A stretch of DNA of 64,000 nucleotides from GCA-2683825 sp965662355 (GTDB lineage Bacteria; Planctomycetota; UBA1135; GCA-002686595): NCBI GenBank assembly GCA_965662355.1, contig CBFIHP010000022.1, forward strand, positions 1 to 64,000. The letters are read 5' to 3'. The notes under the pieces are model-generated. The model saw only the letters and a list, made by a program, of their open reading frames with translations, did no database searches and was not told where the DNA came from. The translations under genes and the position numbers were made by a program. This document shows positions 9,045 to 19,315 of this stretch, piece by piece. Positions within the stretch are counted from its first letter, which is position 1; every line of letters begins with the position of its first letter.

Positions 9045-10508
9045 ATGAGCCAGGAATCAAACGAAGGACGTGGCGGCCTACGCCGGGAATATCCGATCTA
9101 CGTCGCGAACGAAGCGCTCCAGCCGAATCGTGATCTCGAAGTGCTGGACAAGTTCACGGGCCAGGTGGCCACGCGCACCGCCTACGCAGATCCTGAGACG
9201 ATCGAACGCGGGATCGTGGCTGCGGTTGAGGCTTTCCAGGAGCTGCGACGTTGGCCGGCCTGGAAACGCAAGGGGATCCTGGAACACGTTGCGCGCCGGC
9301 TCGGCGAACGACACGAGGAGTTCTCTCAGGTCCTCGCCGTCGAAGCGGGCAAACCGATTCGCGATGCCCGAGGCGAAGTGACCCGCGGGATCGACACCTT
9401 TACCTTGGCGGCCGAGGAGTCGACGCGCATGTACGGAGAGGTGCAGCCGTTGGACATCTCGCCGCGGGCTGATGGCTACGATTCGCTCTGGCGTCGCGTC
9501 CCTGTCGGGCCGTGCAGTTTCATCTCGCCTTTCAACTTCCCGATCAATCTCGTTGCACACAAGATCGCTCCGGCCTTGGCCGTGGGATGTTCGTTCGTGC
9601 TGAAGCCTGCATCGCGCACCCCCATCGGTGCCTTGCTCCTGGGGGAGATCCTGGCCGAGACCGACCTGCCGAAAGGAACGTTCAGCATCCTGCCGTGTTC
9701 GCGCGCGGGAGCGGATCTGTTCACCACCGACGAACGCTTGAAGCTCCTGTCCTTCACTGGATCGCCGGAGGTCGGCTGGATGTTGAAGTCCAAGGCGGGC
9801 AAGAAGAAGGTCGTCCTGGAATTGGGTGGCAACGCTGCTTGCATCGTGGATCGCGGTGCCGACCTCGACTATGCGGTAAAGCGCATTCTCATCGGAGCCT
9901 TCTATCAGTCGGGACAGAGCTGCATCGGCGTGCAGCGCATTCTCGGACATCGCTCGATCTATGCGAAGCTATGCGAGCGGCTGAAGGAAGAAACGGCCAA
10001 GTTGAAGTCAGGGGATCCGTTGATCGATGACACGTTCCTCGGTCCCTTGATCAGCGAGGGGGATGCGAAGCGTCTCGAGGAGTGGACGAACACCGCGGTC
10101 GAACGCGGCGCGAGCGTGCTGGTCGGCGGACGCCGGAGCGGCGTGTTCTTCGATGCCACGATCCTCGAAAACGTGCCACGCGATGCGGACGTGAGCTGCC
10201 GGGAGGCCTTCGGACCTGTGACGACGCTGGAGCCTTTCGACGATTTCGATGCCGCTCTCGAGGTCGTGAACGACAGTGACTTCGGCTTGCAAGCCGGGGT
10301 TTTCACCAGCGATATTCACCACGCCTTCCGGGCCTTCAACGAACTGGAAGTCGGCGGCGTCGTCATCAACGACGTGCCCTCGATGCGCGTTGATTCCATG
10401 CCCTACGGCGGCGTCAAGGACTCGGGGCTCGGGCGCGAGGGCTTGCGCTTCGCCATGGAAGACATGACGGAGATTCGTCTGCTGGTCTTGAACCGCATCG
10501 GTCGCTAG
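9045..10508 (+). CDS. NAD(P)-dependent aldehyde dehydrogenase
   Basis: 487 residues from ATG 9045; the frame extends upstream to 9003 but the extra residues look non-coding. It shows the ALDH landmarks: SFISPFNFPINL, the KPA nucleotide-binding lysine (FVLKPASRTP), FTGSPEVGW, the catalytic Glu in LELGG, the catalytic Cys in GQSCIGVQRI and the C-terminal PYGGVKDSGLGREG. It oxidises an aldehyde to the acid in the cytoplasm. It resembles the branch of succinate-semialdehyde and GAPN-like dehydrogenases, but the substrate cannot be read from the sequence. The stop is immediately followed by the sulfatase relic. Confidence 0.93.
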   Translation: MSQESNEGRGGLRREYPIYVANEALQPNRDLEVLDKFTGQVATRTAYADPETIERGIVAAVEAFQELRRWPAWKRKGILEHVARRLGERHEEFSQVLAVEAGKPIRDARGEVTRGIDTFTLAAEESTRMYGEVQPLDISPRADGYDSLWRRVPVGPCSFISPFNFPINLVAHKIAPALAVGCSFVLKPASRTPIGALLLGEILAETDLPKGTFSILPCSRAGADLFTTDERLKLLSFTGSPEVGWMLKSKAGKKKVVLELGGNAACIVDRGADLDYAVKRILIGAFYQSGQSCIGVQRILGHRSIYAKLCERLKEETAKLKSGDPLIDDTFLGPLISEGDAKRLEEWTNTAVERGASVLVGGRRSGVFFDATILENVPRDADVSCREAFGPVTTLEPFDDFDAALEVVNDSDFGLQAGVFTSDIHHAFRAFNELEVGGVVINDVPSMRVDSMPYGGVKDSGLGREGLRFAMEDMTEIRLLVLNRIGR

Positions 10509-10516
10509 GAACTCCG

Positions 10517-10636
10517 AGAATTGACTACACCCAGCTGTTTCCGCTGGCCGAAGACCCCGACGAGCTCCACAACCTCCGCGCCGTACCCGCCCAGGGGGAA
10601 GGCGTCGAGAGCATGTTGCAGCAGCTCGAGGAATGA
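10517..10636 (+). pseudogene. C-terminal relic of a sulfatase
   Basis: This frame encodes about 39 residues ending in a stop. It contains DYTQLFPLAEDPDELHNLRA, the pattern seen at the end of arylsulfatases (YxLFDLxxDPxExxNL). It begins inside or right at the end of the aldehyde dehydrogenase gene in another frame and has no start or upstream catalytic domain. I read it as the stump of a sulfatase gene whose body was lost in a deletion or when the aldehyde dehydrogenase gene arrived. Its stop overlaps the next gene's ATG (ATGA). Confidence 0.65.
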
Positions 10637-12789
10637 CAGCGACGAACGGACGATCCGCATCCCCTGTATGTCGGGACACCAGAGGCTCCGGACGTGGATC
10701 CAGCGGGTCGCGATTGCGCGCCGAATTCGTGGGGCTTGCGCTCGGTTGCCTGTCCGTAGCGTGCGGGACGGAAATCGAATTGCCCCACCGAGAGCTGCGC
10801 GGAATCGTCTCGGCACAAGCCGCCGTGCGTTGCATGGAGGGGTGGGTCGCTGATTCGGGAGCCCGCGTTCGCGTGAGTGAACAACCCGGGACCTTTCACA
10901 TCGAGCTCGACCTTCCGCCGGAGCGCTGGTTCTCCCCGGGCAGGCGCGTGTACTCGACGGAGTTCTTCCTCGGTTTCGACATTCGCTTCCTCCCGGCTCG
11001 GTCCGCGACGCTCTTCGCGGGCGACATGTCGCTACCCGAGCTGGAACGCGCGCAGTTCGATGGCGGTGAAGCGGGTTTCTTTCTGCGCTCGAGCGAGCTG
11101 AACCTGCGTGTCGGCAAGGGGGAGCGCTTGCCCAAAGACCTGCGGCTGGTCGTACGCTATCCCTTGGCCGAGCGCGGTGGGGGCGAATGGTCTCCCTTGG
11201 TTGGTGGCTACAGCGGACAGGGCTTGGCCGTGCCTTCAGGGACCGCGGTCGAGATCGTGACCGATGTGCTTCCCGGTTCCTACCTGCGCTTTCATGCCGT
11301 GGGTGAGCCACTGGCGATCGGCTTCCGCCAGCTGGAAGAGTGTCGCTTGACTTTCCGCGTGCATCTGAACGACGAGCTGATCTTCGAGGAGAGCGAATTC
11401 GTTCACCGCATCGGCAAGGGGCGCTGGCACGAACTCGCCATGCCGGGTGAGGGCGCGCGTGATGCACGCCTTCGATTTTCGGTTGCTGGACCTCCGGCCA
11501 TCGCTGCCTTCTACCAACCGACTCTGGGCCCTCGGGCCGCCACAAAGCGTGAAGGGGACAGGCGTCCAAACCTGATGCTGGTCGTGCTCGACACGCTGCG
11601 CGCCGACAGCCTCCAGTTCTACGGCGGTGATCCCGAAGTCGCACCAAACCTGAATGCCTTCAGCGACGAGAGCGTGCGTTTCTCGCGCGCCTGGTCGTCG
11701 GCCTCGTGGACCCTGCCCTCCCACGGCTCGATGATGAGCGGTCTGCATCCCGAACAGCACGGTGCTCTGTACGAGAATCAGTCACTGCCGTCCGCCCATG
11801 TGACCCTGGCCGAGCACCTACGTGTGCAGGGCTATCGCACCATGGCCGCCACCGAGGGGCTCTTCGTGTCGCGCCGTCACGGCATCGACCAGGGCTTCGA
11901 ACTGTTCTTCGCGAACAGCCTCGGCATCCTCCCGCACACGCTCGAGAAGGCAACGAGCTTTCTCGAAGCCGACGACGGCCGCCCCACGTTTCTGTTTCTG
12001 CACACCTACCGTGCGCACACGCCCTATCGGTTGGGCCAGGAATCCGATGACAATGCCTACCGTGCTTTGATGGCCGAGATGGCCCAGTGGGAGGACCGTC
12101 CCGACCGCAAGAGCAAAGCCGCGGAGTTCCAGCGTCGCCTGAGCGAGCTCTACTACGGAGGAGTTTCTGCCCTCGACGAGGCGCTGGGCCCATGGCTGCA
12201 GGATCTGGAAGACGGGGGTTTCTTCGAGAACGGCTACCTCATCATGACCAGCGACCATGGCGACGAGCTCCTCGAGCACGGCCGCATGGGTCACGGTCAT
12301 CGCCACTGGGAAGAGCTGACGCACATCCCACTCTTGATCCGCGGCCGCGACCTCTTGCCGCAAACCATCGAACACGCAGCGACGCTCGTCGACCTGGCTC
12401 CGACCTTCACCTCCCTGGCCGGCGTGCCTGGCCATCGGTCCTGGGTTGGGGAGTCGCTATTGGGTTTGCAGGAAGGGCGCATCGTCTACACGTTCAATTC
12501 CGGACCGCGGGAGCGTTGGATGACGCTTCATGTGGGGGATCGGAAGGTCTTCGCGGGGATGGATGTAGGGGAGGGTGGGGAGTGGGATTCGGAGGCGGTT
12601 TTCGATCTGCATCGGGATCCGTTTGAGCTTGATGATCTCCAGATGGAGGATGTCGAGTGGGTGCGTGTTCTGCTTCGTGGACAGGAGCCGGTGGTGGAGG
12701 GGCTCTTGCGTGCCAAGGCGGTCTCGGAGGGGGTGGAGTTGAGTGAGGAGGAGTTGGCGGAGCTACGCGCGTTGGGTTACGGGGGGTAG
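10633..12789 (+). CDS. Sulfatase/alkaline-phosphatase-fold lipoprotein with Thr in place of the formylglycine Cys
   Basis: 718 residues. A basic N-terminus leads to a lipobox-like LSVACG, so it is probably an exported lipoprotein. Residues about 45-310 are a beta-rich domain I do not recognise. Residues about 315-640 are the alkaline-phosphatase superfamily core: metal-binding LVVLDTLRADS, the nucleophile block SWTLPSHGSMMSG and TSDHGDELLEHG. The usual C/S-x-P-x-R is replaced by T-L-P-S-H, so no formylglycine can form. The nucleophile is probably Thr, as in phosphotransferases of this fold. It may therefore act on a phosphodiester instead of a sulfate ester. The last 80 codons shift strongly to G- and T-ending codons. 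Confidence 0.85.
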   Translation: MTATNGRSASPVCRDTRGSGRGSSGSRLRAEFVGLALGCLSVACGTEIELPHRELRGIVSAQAAVRCMEGWVADSGARVRVSEQPGTFHIELDLPPERWFSPGRRVYSTEFFLGFDIRFLPARSATLFAGDMSLPELERAQFDGGEAGFFLRSSELNLRVGKGERLPKDLRLVVRYPLAERGGGEWSPLVGGYSGQGLAVPSGTAVEIVTDVLPGSYLRFHAVGEPLAIGFRQLEECRLTFRVHLNDELIFEESEFVHRIGKGRWHELAMPGEGARDARLRFSVAGPPAIAAFYQPTLGPRAATKREGDRRPNLMLVVLDTLRADSLQFYGGDPEVAPNLNAFSDESVRFSRAWSSASWTLPSHGSMMSGLHPEQHGALYENQSLPSAHVTLAEHLRVQGYRTMAATEGLFVSRRHGIDQGFELFFANSLGILPHTLEKATSFLEADDGRPTFLFLHTYRAHTPYRLGQESDDNAYRALMAEMAQWEDRPDRKSKAAEFQRRLSELYYGGVSALDEALGPWLQDLEDGGFFENGYLIMTSDHGDELLEHGRMGHGHRHWEELTHIPLLIRGRDLLPQTIEHAATLVDLAPTFTSLAGVPGHRSWVGESLLGLQEGRIVYTFNSGPRERWMTLHVGDRKVFAGMDVGEGGEWDSEAVFDLHRDPFELDDLQMEDVEWVRVLLRGQEPVVEGLLRAKAVSEGVELSEEELAELRALGYGG

Positions 12790-13025
12790 GTGGCGTTGCG
12801 GTGGTGAGACGTGCAATACGCTGCCAGGACAAATTCTCCTGCTCTCAAGAGTGCCGCATCCCAACGGATCATCGGAGTGTGGTGATAAACCTGGTTCTGT
12901 AACGCCACCTCTTGTGGAGCCGAATTCGGGCGGCTACCTTTCTTGGCCTGACATTTCGTGGGAGCGTACGTGGAGTCTGTGGAGGGCAGCGGTGAGAACT
13001 GCCTGCTCGTCGGATTCGAGTTTCG

Positions 13026-15833
13026 ATGCTCCTGACTTCGCAGCGAATCTACCCGGCAAAAGTGTCTTCCCTCTCGACCCTCTACTTGCCCGGTCAGCGC
13101 TGGTATAGCCTGACCGAACCCGAGCTTGGGCTCGGGATCATTGTTCGTGTCGAGGGGCGGGATGTGGTGGTTTCTTTTCCGGCGCGCGAGGTCGTTCGCC
13201 AGTACGAGGCCGCGGAAGCGCCCTTGGCGAGGGCCCATCTCAGTCGTGGGCAAACGGCGCGTGGGGCGGGCGTGAGCTTCGTCGTCGATGACGTGCGCGA
13301 GAGCGGTGGGGTGTTGACCTATTGTGGTGGGGGCCACGAGTTGCCCGAGCCGCAGCTGGATGCTGAGGTCGATGTAGCAACTCCCGAGAACCGGATGCGG
13401 ACCGGTGTGACGGATGGTCCGGCGGACTTTGAGTTGCGGCGCGAGGCGCTTGGCATCTTGAACCGCATGTTGCGCTCACCGGCGCGTGGCTTCTTCGGCG
13501 GGCGGATCCGTTTGTTCGAGCATCAGTTGTCGATTGCGCATCAGGTCTGCGAGCGTCATCGCGTGCGCGTGTTGCTTGCGGACGAGGTGGGGTTGGGCAA
13601 GACCATCGAGGCGCTCTTGATCCTGCACAGATTGCTGCTTTCGGGGCGGGTGGAACGGGCCCTCGTGATCGTGCCTCCGGCGTTGGTGCACCAGTGGCTG
13701 GCGGAGGCCTATCTTCGTTTTCACATGATCCTGCGCGTCATCGGTCGGGACACGGTCGGTGGCGAGGACCTGGTCGGGCCCGACGCGCCTTCGACCTGGG
13801 GCGACGCCCAGATGTTCGTCTGTCCGCTCGATTACGAAGGGCGTGCCGACCTCGAGCAGGGGGACTGGGACATCGTCATCATCGACGAAGCGCATCACCT
13901 CGAGCCCGACAGCGAGGCCTTCGCGGCGATATCCGATTTGGTCGTACGCGTGCCCCACGCGGTGATGCTCAGTGCGACGCCGGATCGGGATGGTGAACTG
14001 GCCCATTTCCGGAGGTTGGCGTTGCTCGAGCCCGAGCGCTTCAGCGATCCCGAGGCCTACCGGAACGAGGCGGCGCACTACCAACCCCTGGCGAATGTTG
14101 CCGAGCGCCTCAAGAAGGGTGAGGACCTGGCTGTCGAAGACCTGGAGCTGCTCCGCGAGCGTCTGGGGGATTTCGATCCCGGTGAACTGCACAGCGACCA
14201 GGGGCGACGAGGGCTTCTCCGCCGGCTGCTCGACTTGCATGGGCTCGGCCGCGTGATGTTTCGAAACGTTCGCGCTCGCATACCGGGCTTCCCCGTTCGT
14301 CGAGTTCTTCCCGCGGAGCTCTTCACGGGCGATCCCGCGAAGCTTCGACGCGAGTTCTTGAGCGACGTCGGGCACGACGATGGCTATCAGCTGCGGAGTG
14401 TGAAGGATGACCCCCGCCTCGCGTGGCTCAGGGATTTTCTCAACGTTCACGAGGACGAACGCGTGCTCGTGCTTTGCACCAGCCGAGCCAAGGTCGAGGC
14501 CTTCTCCAAGGCTCTGGAATCCAGCCGGCCGGATGTCGCTCGCTTCCACGAAGGCATGAGTTCGGTCGAACGGGATCGGCAAGCGGCCTGGTTCCTGGAC
14601 AAGGACGGGCCGCAGGTGCTGATCAGCTCGGCCATCGGTGCCGAGGGACGCAACTTTCAAGTCGCTCGCAATCTGGTCTTGCTGGACCTGCCCTTGTCCG
14701 CTGATCGTCTGGAACAACTCATCGGCCGCATCGATCGCATCGGTCAAGGAGACGAAGTGCGCGTCTTCGTTCCCACCTTGCCGGGCACGCCACAGGCGCG
14801 ACTGAAGCGCTGGTTCGACGAGGCGCTCGACGTTTTTCGTCGATCCTGGCATGGCTCGCCAGCGATCGATCGGGAGTTTGGTGCCGAGTTGTTCAAGGCC
14901 TTGCTCGCCGAGAACGAGGGACCGATCGAGAACCTCATTCAAGGTGGCCGGGCTCGCAACACGCAGATCCTGGGCGAGCTCGAAAGTGGTCGCGACCGCT
15001 TGCTCGAGCTGACCTCTTTCGACCCCGAAGCCGTCGGCGAGCTCAACGAACACATCGAGCTTGCCGAAGAGGGCCCCGAGCTCGAGAGCTTCATGATCGA
15101 CTCGTTCGAGCGCGCGGGCCTGGATGTCGAGGACATCGGCCCACGCAGCTACGCCGTCCGCGTAGGCCCGGATGTGCACCGGCCGTTCCCCGGTTTCGTG
15201 GGTGACGAAATGGCCTTCACCTTCGATCGACAACTCGGGCTCAAGCACCCCGAACGGATCCTGATGACCTGGGACCATCCCATGCTGCAGGACATCCTCG
15301 ACGATCAACTGTCCAACGAGACGGGCAACGCGGCCGTGGCTCATGCCATCGGAGATCGTCCTGGTCTCCTGTTGCGCGCCATCTACATCGTCGAGCCGAC
15401 TCTGCCGGCAAGTGCCCGTGCCGATCGCTTCCTGCCAGCGACTCCGGTGGAGGTCTTCGTCGATGCTGCCGGCCACGAATTCGTGCCCGCGGGACCGCTC
15501 GATCTGCGCCCGACGAGCGTGCCAATTCAAGATAACCCGCAGGTCGTCGAGCGGCTGTTGATGCTGATCGATCGAGCGCGCGCGTTGGCGGAAGCACGCG
15601 CCCCGGAGATTGCGGAGGGCGCGCGCAAGTGCATGCGTGCGGAACTCGGCCCGACGGTCGAGCGACTGCGAGAGCTGACGGCCATCCAACGCCCGGCGTC
15701 GAACGCTGCCGCGGCTCCGAACGCGGAGTGCAAAGCCGCCGAGACCGAGCTCGACTATCTGGACCTTGGGCTACAGCAGGTGCGCACGCGACTGGATGCG
15801 CTGTGCCTGGTCCTGGTCACGGCTCCTCAGTAA
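13026..15833 (+). CDS. rapA: RNA polymerase-associated SNF2-type ATPase RapA (HepA)
   Basis: 935 residues, close to the roughly 970 of enterobacterial RapA, and with the same order of parts. The N-terminal Tudor-like region contains GQRWYSLTEPELGLG. Then come Walker A DEVGLGKT (residue about 186), the DEAH box (about 287), SATPDRDGELAHF, the C-terminal helicase lobe with HEGMSSVERDRQAAWF and QLIGRIDRIGQ, and the RapA-specific C-terminal domain ending in RLDALCLVLVT. RapA binds RNA polymerase and helps recycle it after transcription. ATG 13026 is given. TTG 13086 would place the start right before GQRW, as in the E. coli protein. The first 130 codons are G-rich at the third position. Confidence 0.95.
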   Translation: MLLTSQRIYPAKVSSLSTLYLPGQRWYSLTEPELGLGIIVRVEGRDVVVSFPAREVVRQYEAAEAPLARAHLSRGQTARGAGVSFVVDDVRESGGVLTYCGGGHELPEPQLDAEVDVATPENRMRTGVTDGPADFELRREALGILNRMLRSPARGFFGGRIRLFEHQLSIAHQVCERHRVRVLLADEVGLGKTIEALLILHRLLLSGRVERALVIVPPALVHQWLAEAYLRFHMILRVIGRDTVGGEDLVGPDAPSTWGDAQMFVCPLDYEGRADLEQGDWDIVIIDEAHHLEPDSEAFAAISDLVVRVPHAVMLSATPDRDGELAHFRRLALLEPERFSDPEAYRNEAAHYQPLANVAERLKKGEDLAVEDLELLRERLGDFDPGELHSDQGRRGLLRRLLDLHGLGRVMFRNVRARIPGFPVRRVLPAELFTGDPAKLRREFLSDVGHDDGYQLRSVKDDPRLAWLRDFLNVHEDERVLVLCTSRAKVEAFSKALESSRPDVARFHEGMSSVERDRQAAWFLDKDGPQVLISSAIGAEGRNFQVARNLVLLDLPLSADRLEQLIGRIDRIGQGDEVRVFVPTLPGTPQARLKRWFDEALDVFRRSWHGSPAIDREFGAELFKALLAENEGPIENLIQGGRARNTQILGELESGRDRLLELTSFDPEAVGELNEHIELAEEGPELESFMIDSFERAGLDVEDIGPRSYAVRVGPDVHRPFPGFVGDEMAFTFDRQLGLKHPERILMTWDHPMLQDILDDQLSNETGNAAVAHAIGDRPGLLLRAIYIVEPTLPASARADRFLPATPVEVFVDAAGHEFVPAGPLDLRPTSVPIQDNPQVVERLLMLIDRARALAEARAPEIAEGARKCMRAELGPTVERLRELTAIQRPASNAAAAPNAECKAAETELDYLDLGLQQVRTRLDALCLVLVTAPQ

Positions 15834-15918
15834 CTCGCACTTCCCCTGGCAGGTTGTTTCCAGGCCGTGTGACCGGAGACGCTCGCGAGAGGCCATTGTC
15901 GTGGGCTAGAGTCTAGGC

Positions 15919-17682
15919 ATGGCGAATGACGAACGCACATCCTCGATCATGGCTCCCGTCAGCTTCTTCCTCTTGGCGGCATGCACTCCCCCGGGCCTGA
16001 ACGATGGGGCGCAGGCTTCGCTCGAGCGACCAAATGTCATCGTGATCATCACCGACGACCAAGGCTATGGCGACGTCGGGGTCCACGGAAATGAGATGAT
16101 CCGTACACCACATCTCGATCGGCTTCACGCGGAGTCGGTGCGTTGGACGAACTACCACGTCGATCCGACGTGCTCACCGACACGCAGCGCCTTGATGACC
16201 GGGCGCTATTCGACGCGGACCGGTGTGTGGCACACGATCATGGGACGCTCGTTGCTCGATCCAGAAGAGGAGACGCTGGCCGAGGTCTTTCGGGCCCACG
16301 GATATCGCACGGGAATGTTTGGCAAGTGGCACCTTGGGGACAACTATCCCAGCCGGCCGCAGGATCAAGGCTTCGAGCATGTGGTCTGGCACCACGGAGG
16401 CGGGGTCGGTCAGGGACCCGACTACTGGGGCAACGACTACTTCGACGACACGTATGAGGTGAATGGCGAGTGGCGCCCTTTCGAGGGGTACTGCACGGAC
16501 GTCTGGTTCCGAGAAGCCTGTGCCTTTCTGGAAGCGGCTGACGAGCGCCCCTTTTTCGCGTATCTCTCCACCAACGCACCCCACGGACCGTTTCTCGTTC
16601 CGGAGTCCTATGCCAACCCCTATCTCGAGGCCGGAGTGTCGCCGACGATGGCGAACTTCTACGGCATGATCACGAACATCGACGAGAACGTCGGACGCCT
16701 GCGGGCCAAGCTCGAAGAGCTGGGGCTGGCGGACAACACGATTCTCGTCTTCACCAGCGACAACGGCACGGCCGCAGGCAACGCACCGCGTGGAGGAGAG
16801 ACGGGCACCTGGAGCGGTTTCAATGCGGGCATGCGGGGCAAGAAGGGCTCGGAGTACGAGGGCGGGCATCGGGTGCCGATGTTCGTCACGTGGCCGGAAG
16901 GCGCCATCGGCGGTGGGTGGGATGTCGAAGGGCTCACGGCTCATGTCGACGTGTTGCCGACGTTGGCGCAGTTGTGTGGTTTGAAACGAACAGGCCAGCG
17001 AGCACTCGATGGAATTTCCATGGCCGCGAGTTTGCGGCGAGGTGGAGAGGCTCTGCCCGAGCGCACGCTCTTCGTGCACTCCCAACGGATCGAGCACCCG
17101 CGCCCATGGCGCAAGTGCTCGGTGATGCAGGGCGACTGGCGCCTGGTGAACGGCGTTGAGCTCTACGATCTCCACTCCGATCCGCAACAGGTCTCGGATG
17201 TCGCTGCCGAACACCCCGCACGCGTCTCTGATCTGCGTCACCGATACGAAGACTGGTGGAGCTCGCTCGAGCCGGTACTGGGTGAATACGTACGCATTGG
17301 TCTCGGTGGAGCGGAGAACCCCGTCCGCTTGATGTCACACGACTGGCACACGAGCGATCAGGGCGTTCCATGGCACCAGAATCACGTGCGCAACGGCTTC
17401 GTTGTCAACGGGCCTTGGATGGTCGATGTCGAGCGCGCTGGCACCTATGAGGTCACGCTCTACCGCTGGCCGGCGCAGCTCGAGCGTGCCATGGGGGCGA
17501 TCCATGCGTCGGTTTCCACGGGTGTTGACAGCGTTGGACAGCGCATCGAAACGACGGCTACGAAGGCCAGCTTTCGTCTGTCCCTGAAGCCAGGGCCGTG
17601 CGAGCTGAAAACGACCCTGCGTCGCGAGGACGGTACCGAGCACGGCGCATATTTCACCTCTGTGCGCCTCGTCAAACCGTAA
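15919..17682 (+). CDS. Arylsulfatase (Cys-type, formylglycine-dependent), lipoprotein
   Basis: 587 residues. A lipobox (FFLLAACTPP) marks it as an exported lipoprotein; ATG 15949 is an alternative start. The sulfatase core is complete: metal site TDDQGYGDVG, formylglycine motif CSPTRSALMTGRY, FGKWHLGD, and FTSDNGTAAGN. The last 110 residues form a beta-rich extra domain (DVERAGTYEVTLYRWP), as often seen in Planctomycetota sulfatases. It hydrolyses a sulfate ester, probably of an algal or mucin-type polysaccharide; the exact substrate is not readable. No anaerobic or aerobic sulfatase-maturing enzyme is in the window. It converges on the next sulfatase with only 5 bp between the stop codons. 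Confidence 0.93.
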   Translation: MANDERTSSIMAPVSFFLLAACTPPGLNDGAQASLERPNVIVIITDDQGYGDVGVHGNEMIRTPHLDRLHAESVRWTNYHVDPTCSPTRSALMTGRYSTRTGVWHTIMGRSLLDPEEETLAEVFRAHGYRTGMFGKWHLGDNYPSRPQDQGFEHVVWHHGGGVGQGPDYWGNDYFDDTYEVNGEWRPFEGYCTDVWFREACAFLEAADERPFFAYLSTNAPHGPFLVPESYANPYLEAGVSPTMANFYGMITNIDENVGRLRAKLEELGLADNTILVFTSDNGTAAGNAPRGGETGTWSGFNAGMRGKKGSEYEGGHRVPMFVTWPEGAIGGGWDVEGLTAHVDVLPTLAQLCGLKRTGQRALDGISMAASLRRGGEALPERTLFVHSQRIEHPRPWRKCSVMQGDWRLVNGVELYDLHSDPQQVSDVAAEHPARVSDLRHRYEDWWSSLEPVLGEYVRIGLGGAENPVRLMSHDWHTSDQGVPWHQNHVRNGFVVNGPWMVDVERAGTYEVTLYRWPAQLERAMGAIHASVSTGVDSVGQRIETTATKASFRLSLKPGPCELKTTLRREDGTEHGAYFTSVRLVKP

Positions 17683-17687
17683 CGGGG

Positions 17688-19190
<1,503 letters not shown>

Positions 19191-19315
19191 GCCGCGAAAG
19201 ATGCGCTCCCAAGGTAGCTGCGCTGCGCAGAATCGGAGTTTTTCCCAGATCCGTGAGTCGTTTAACGAGATGCAGCGCTGGGCCTCTTCTCTTGCGCCAG
19301 GGTGCCGATTGGCCC

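Noticed and set aside
13476..15689. A 737-codon open frame antisense to rapA
   Set aside because: Its translation has no domain sense, and rapA on the other strand is a full-length match to a known family. Long antisense frames are common in GC-rich coding DNA.
13026..15833. A helicase of a phage-defence system
   Set aside because: The domain order and both ends match RapA along the whole length, and no nuclease, methylase or other defence gene is adjacent.
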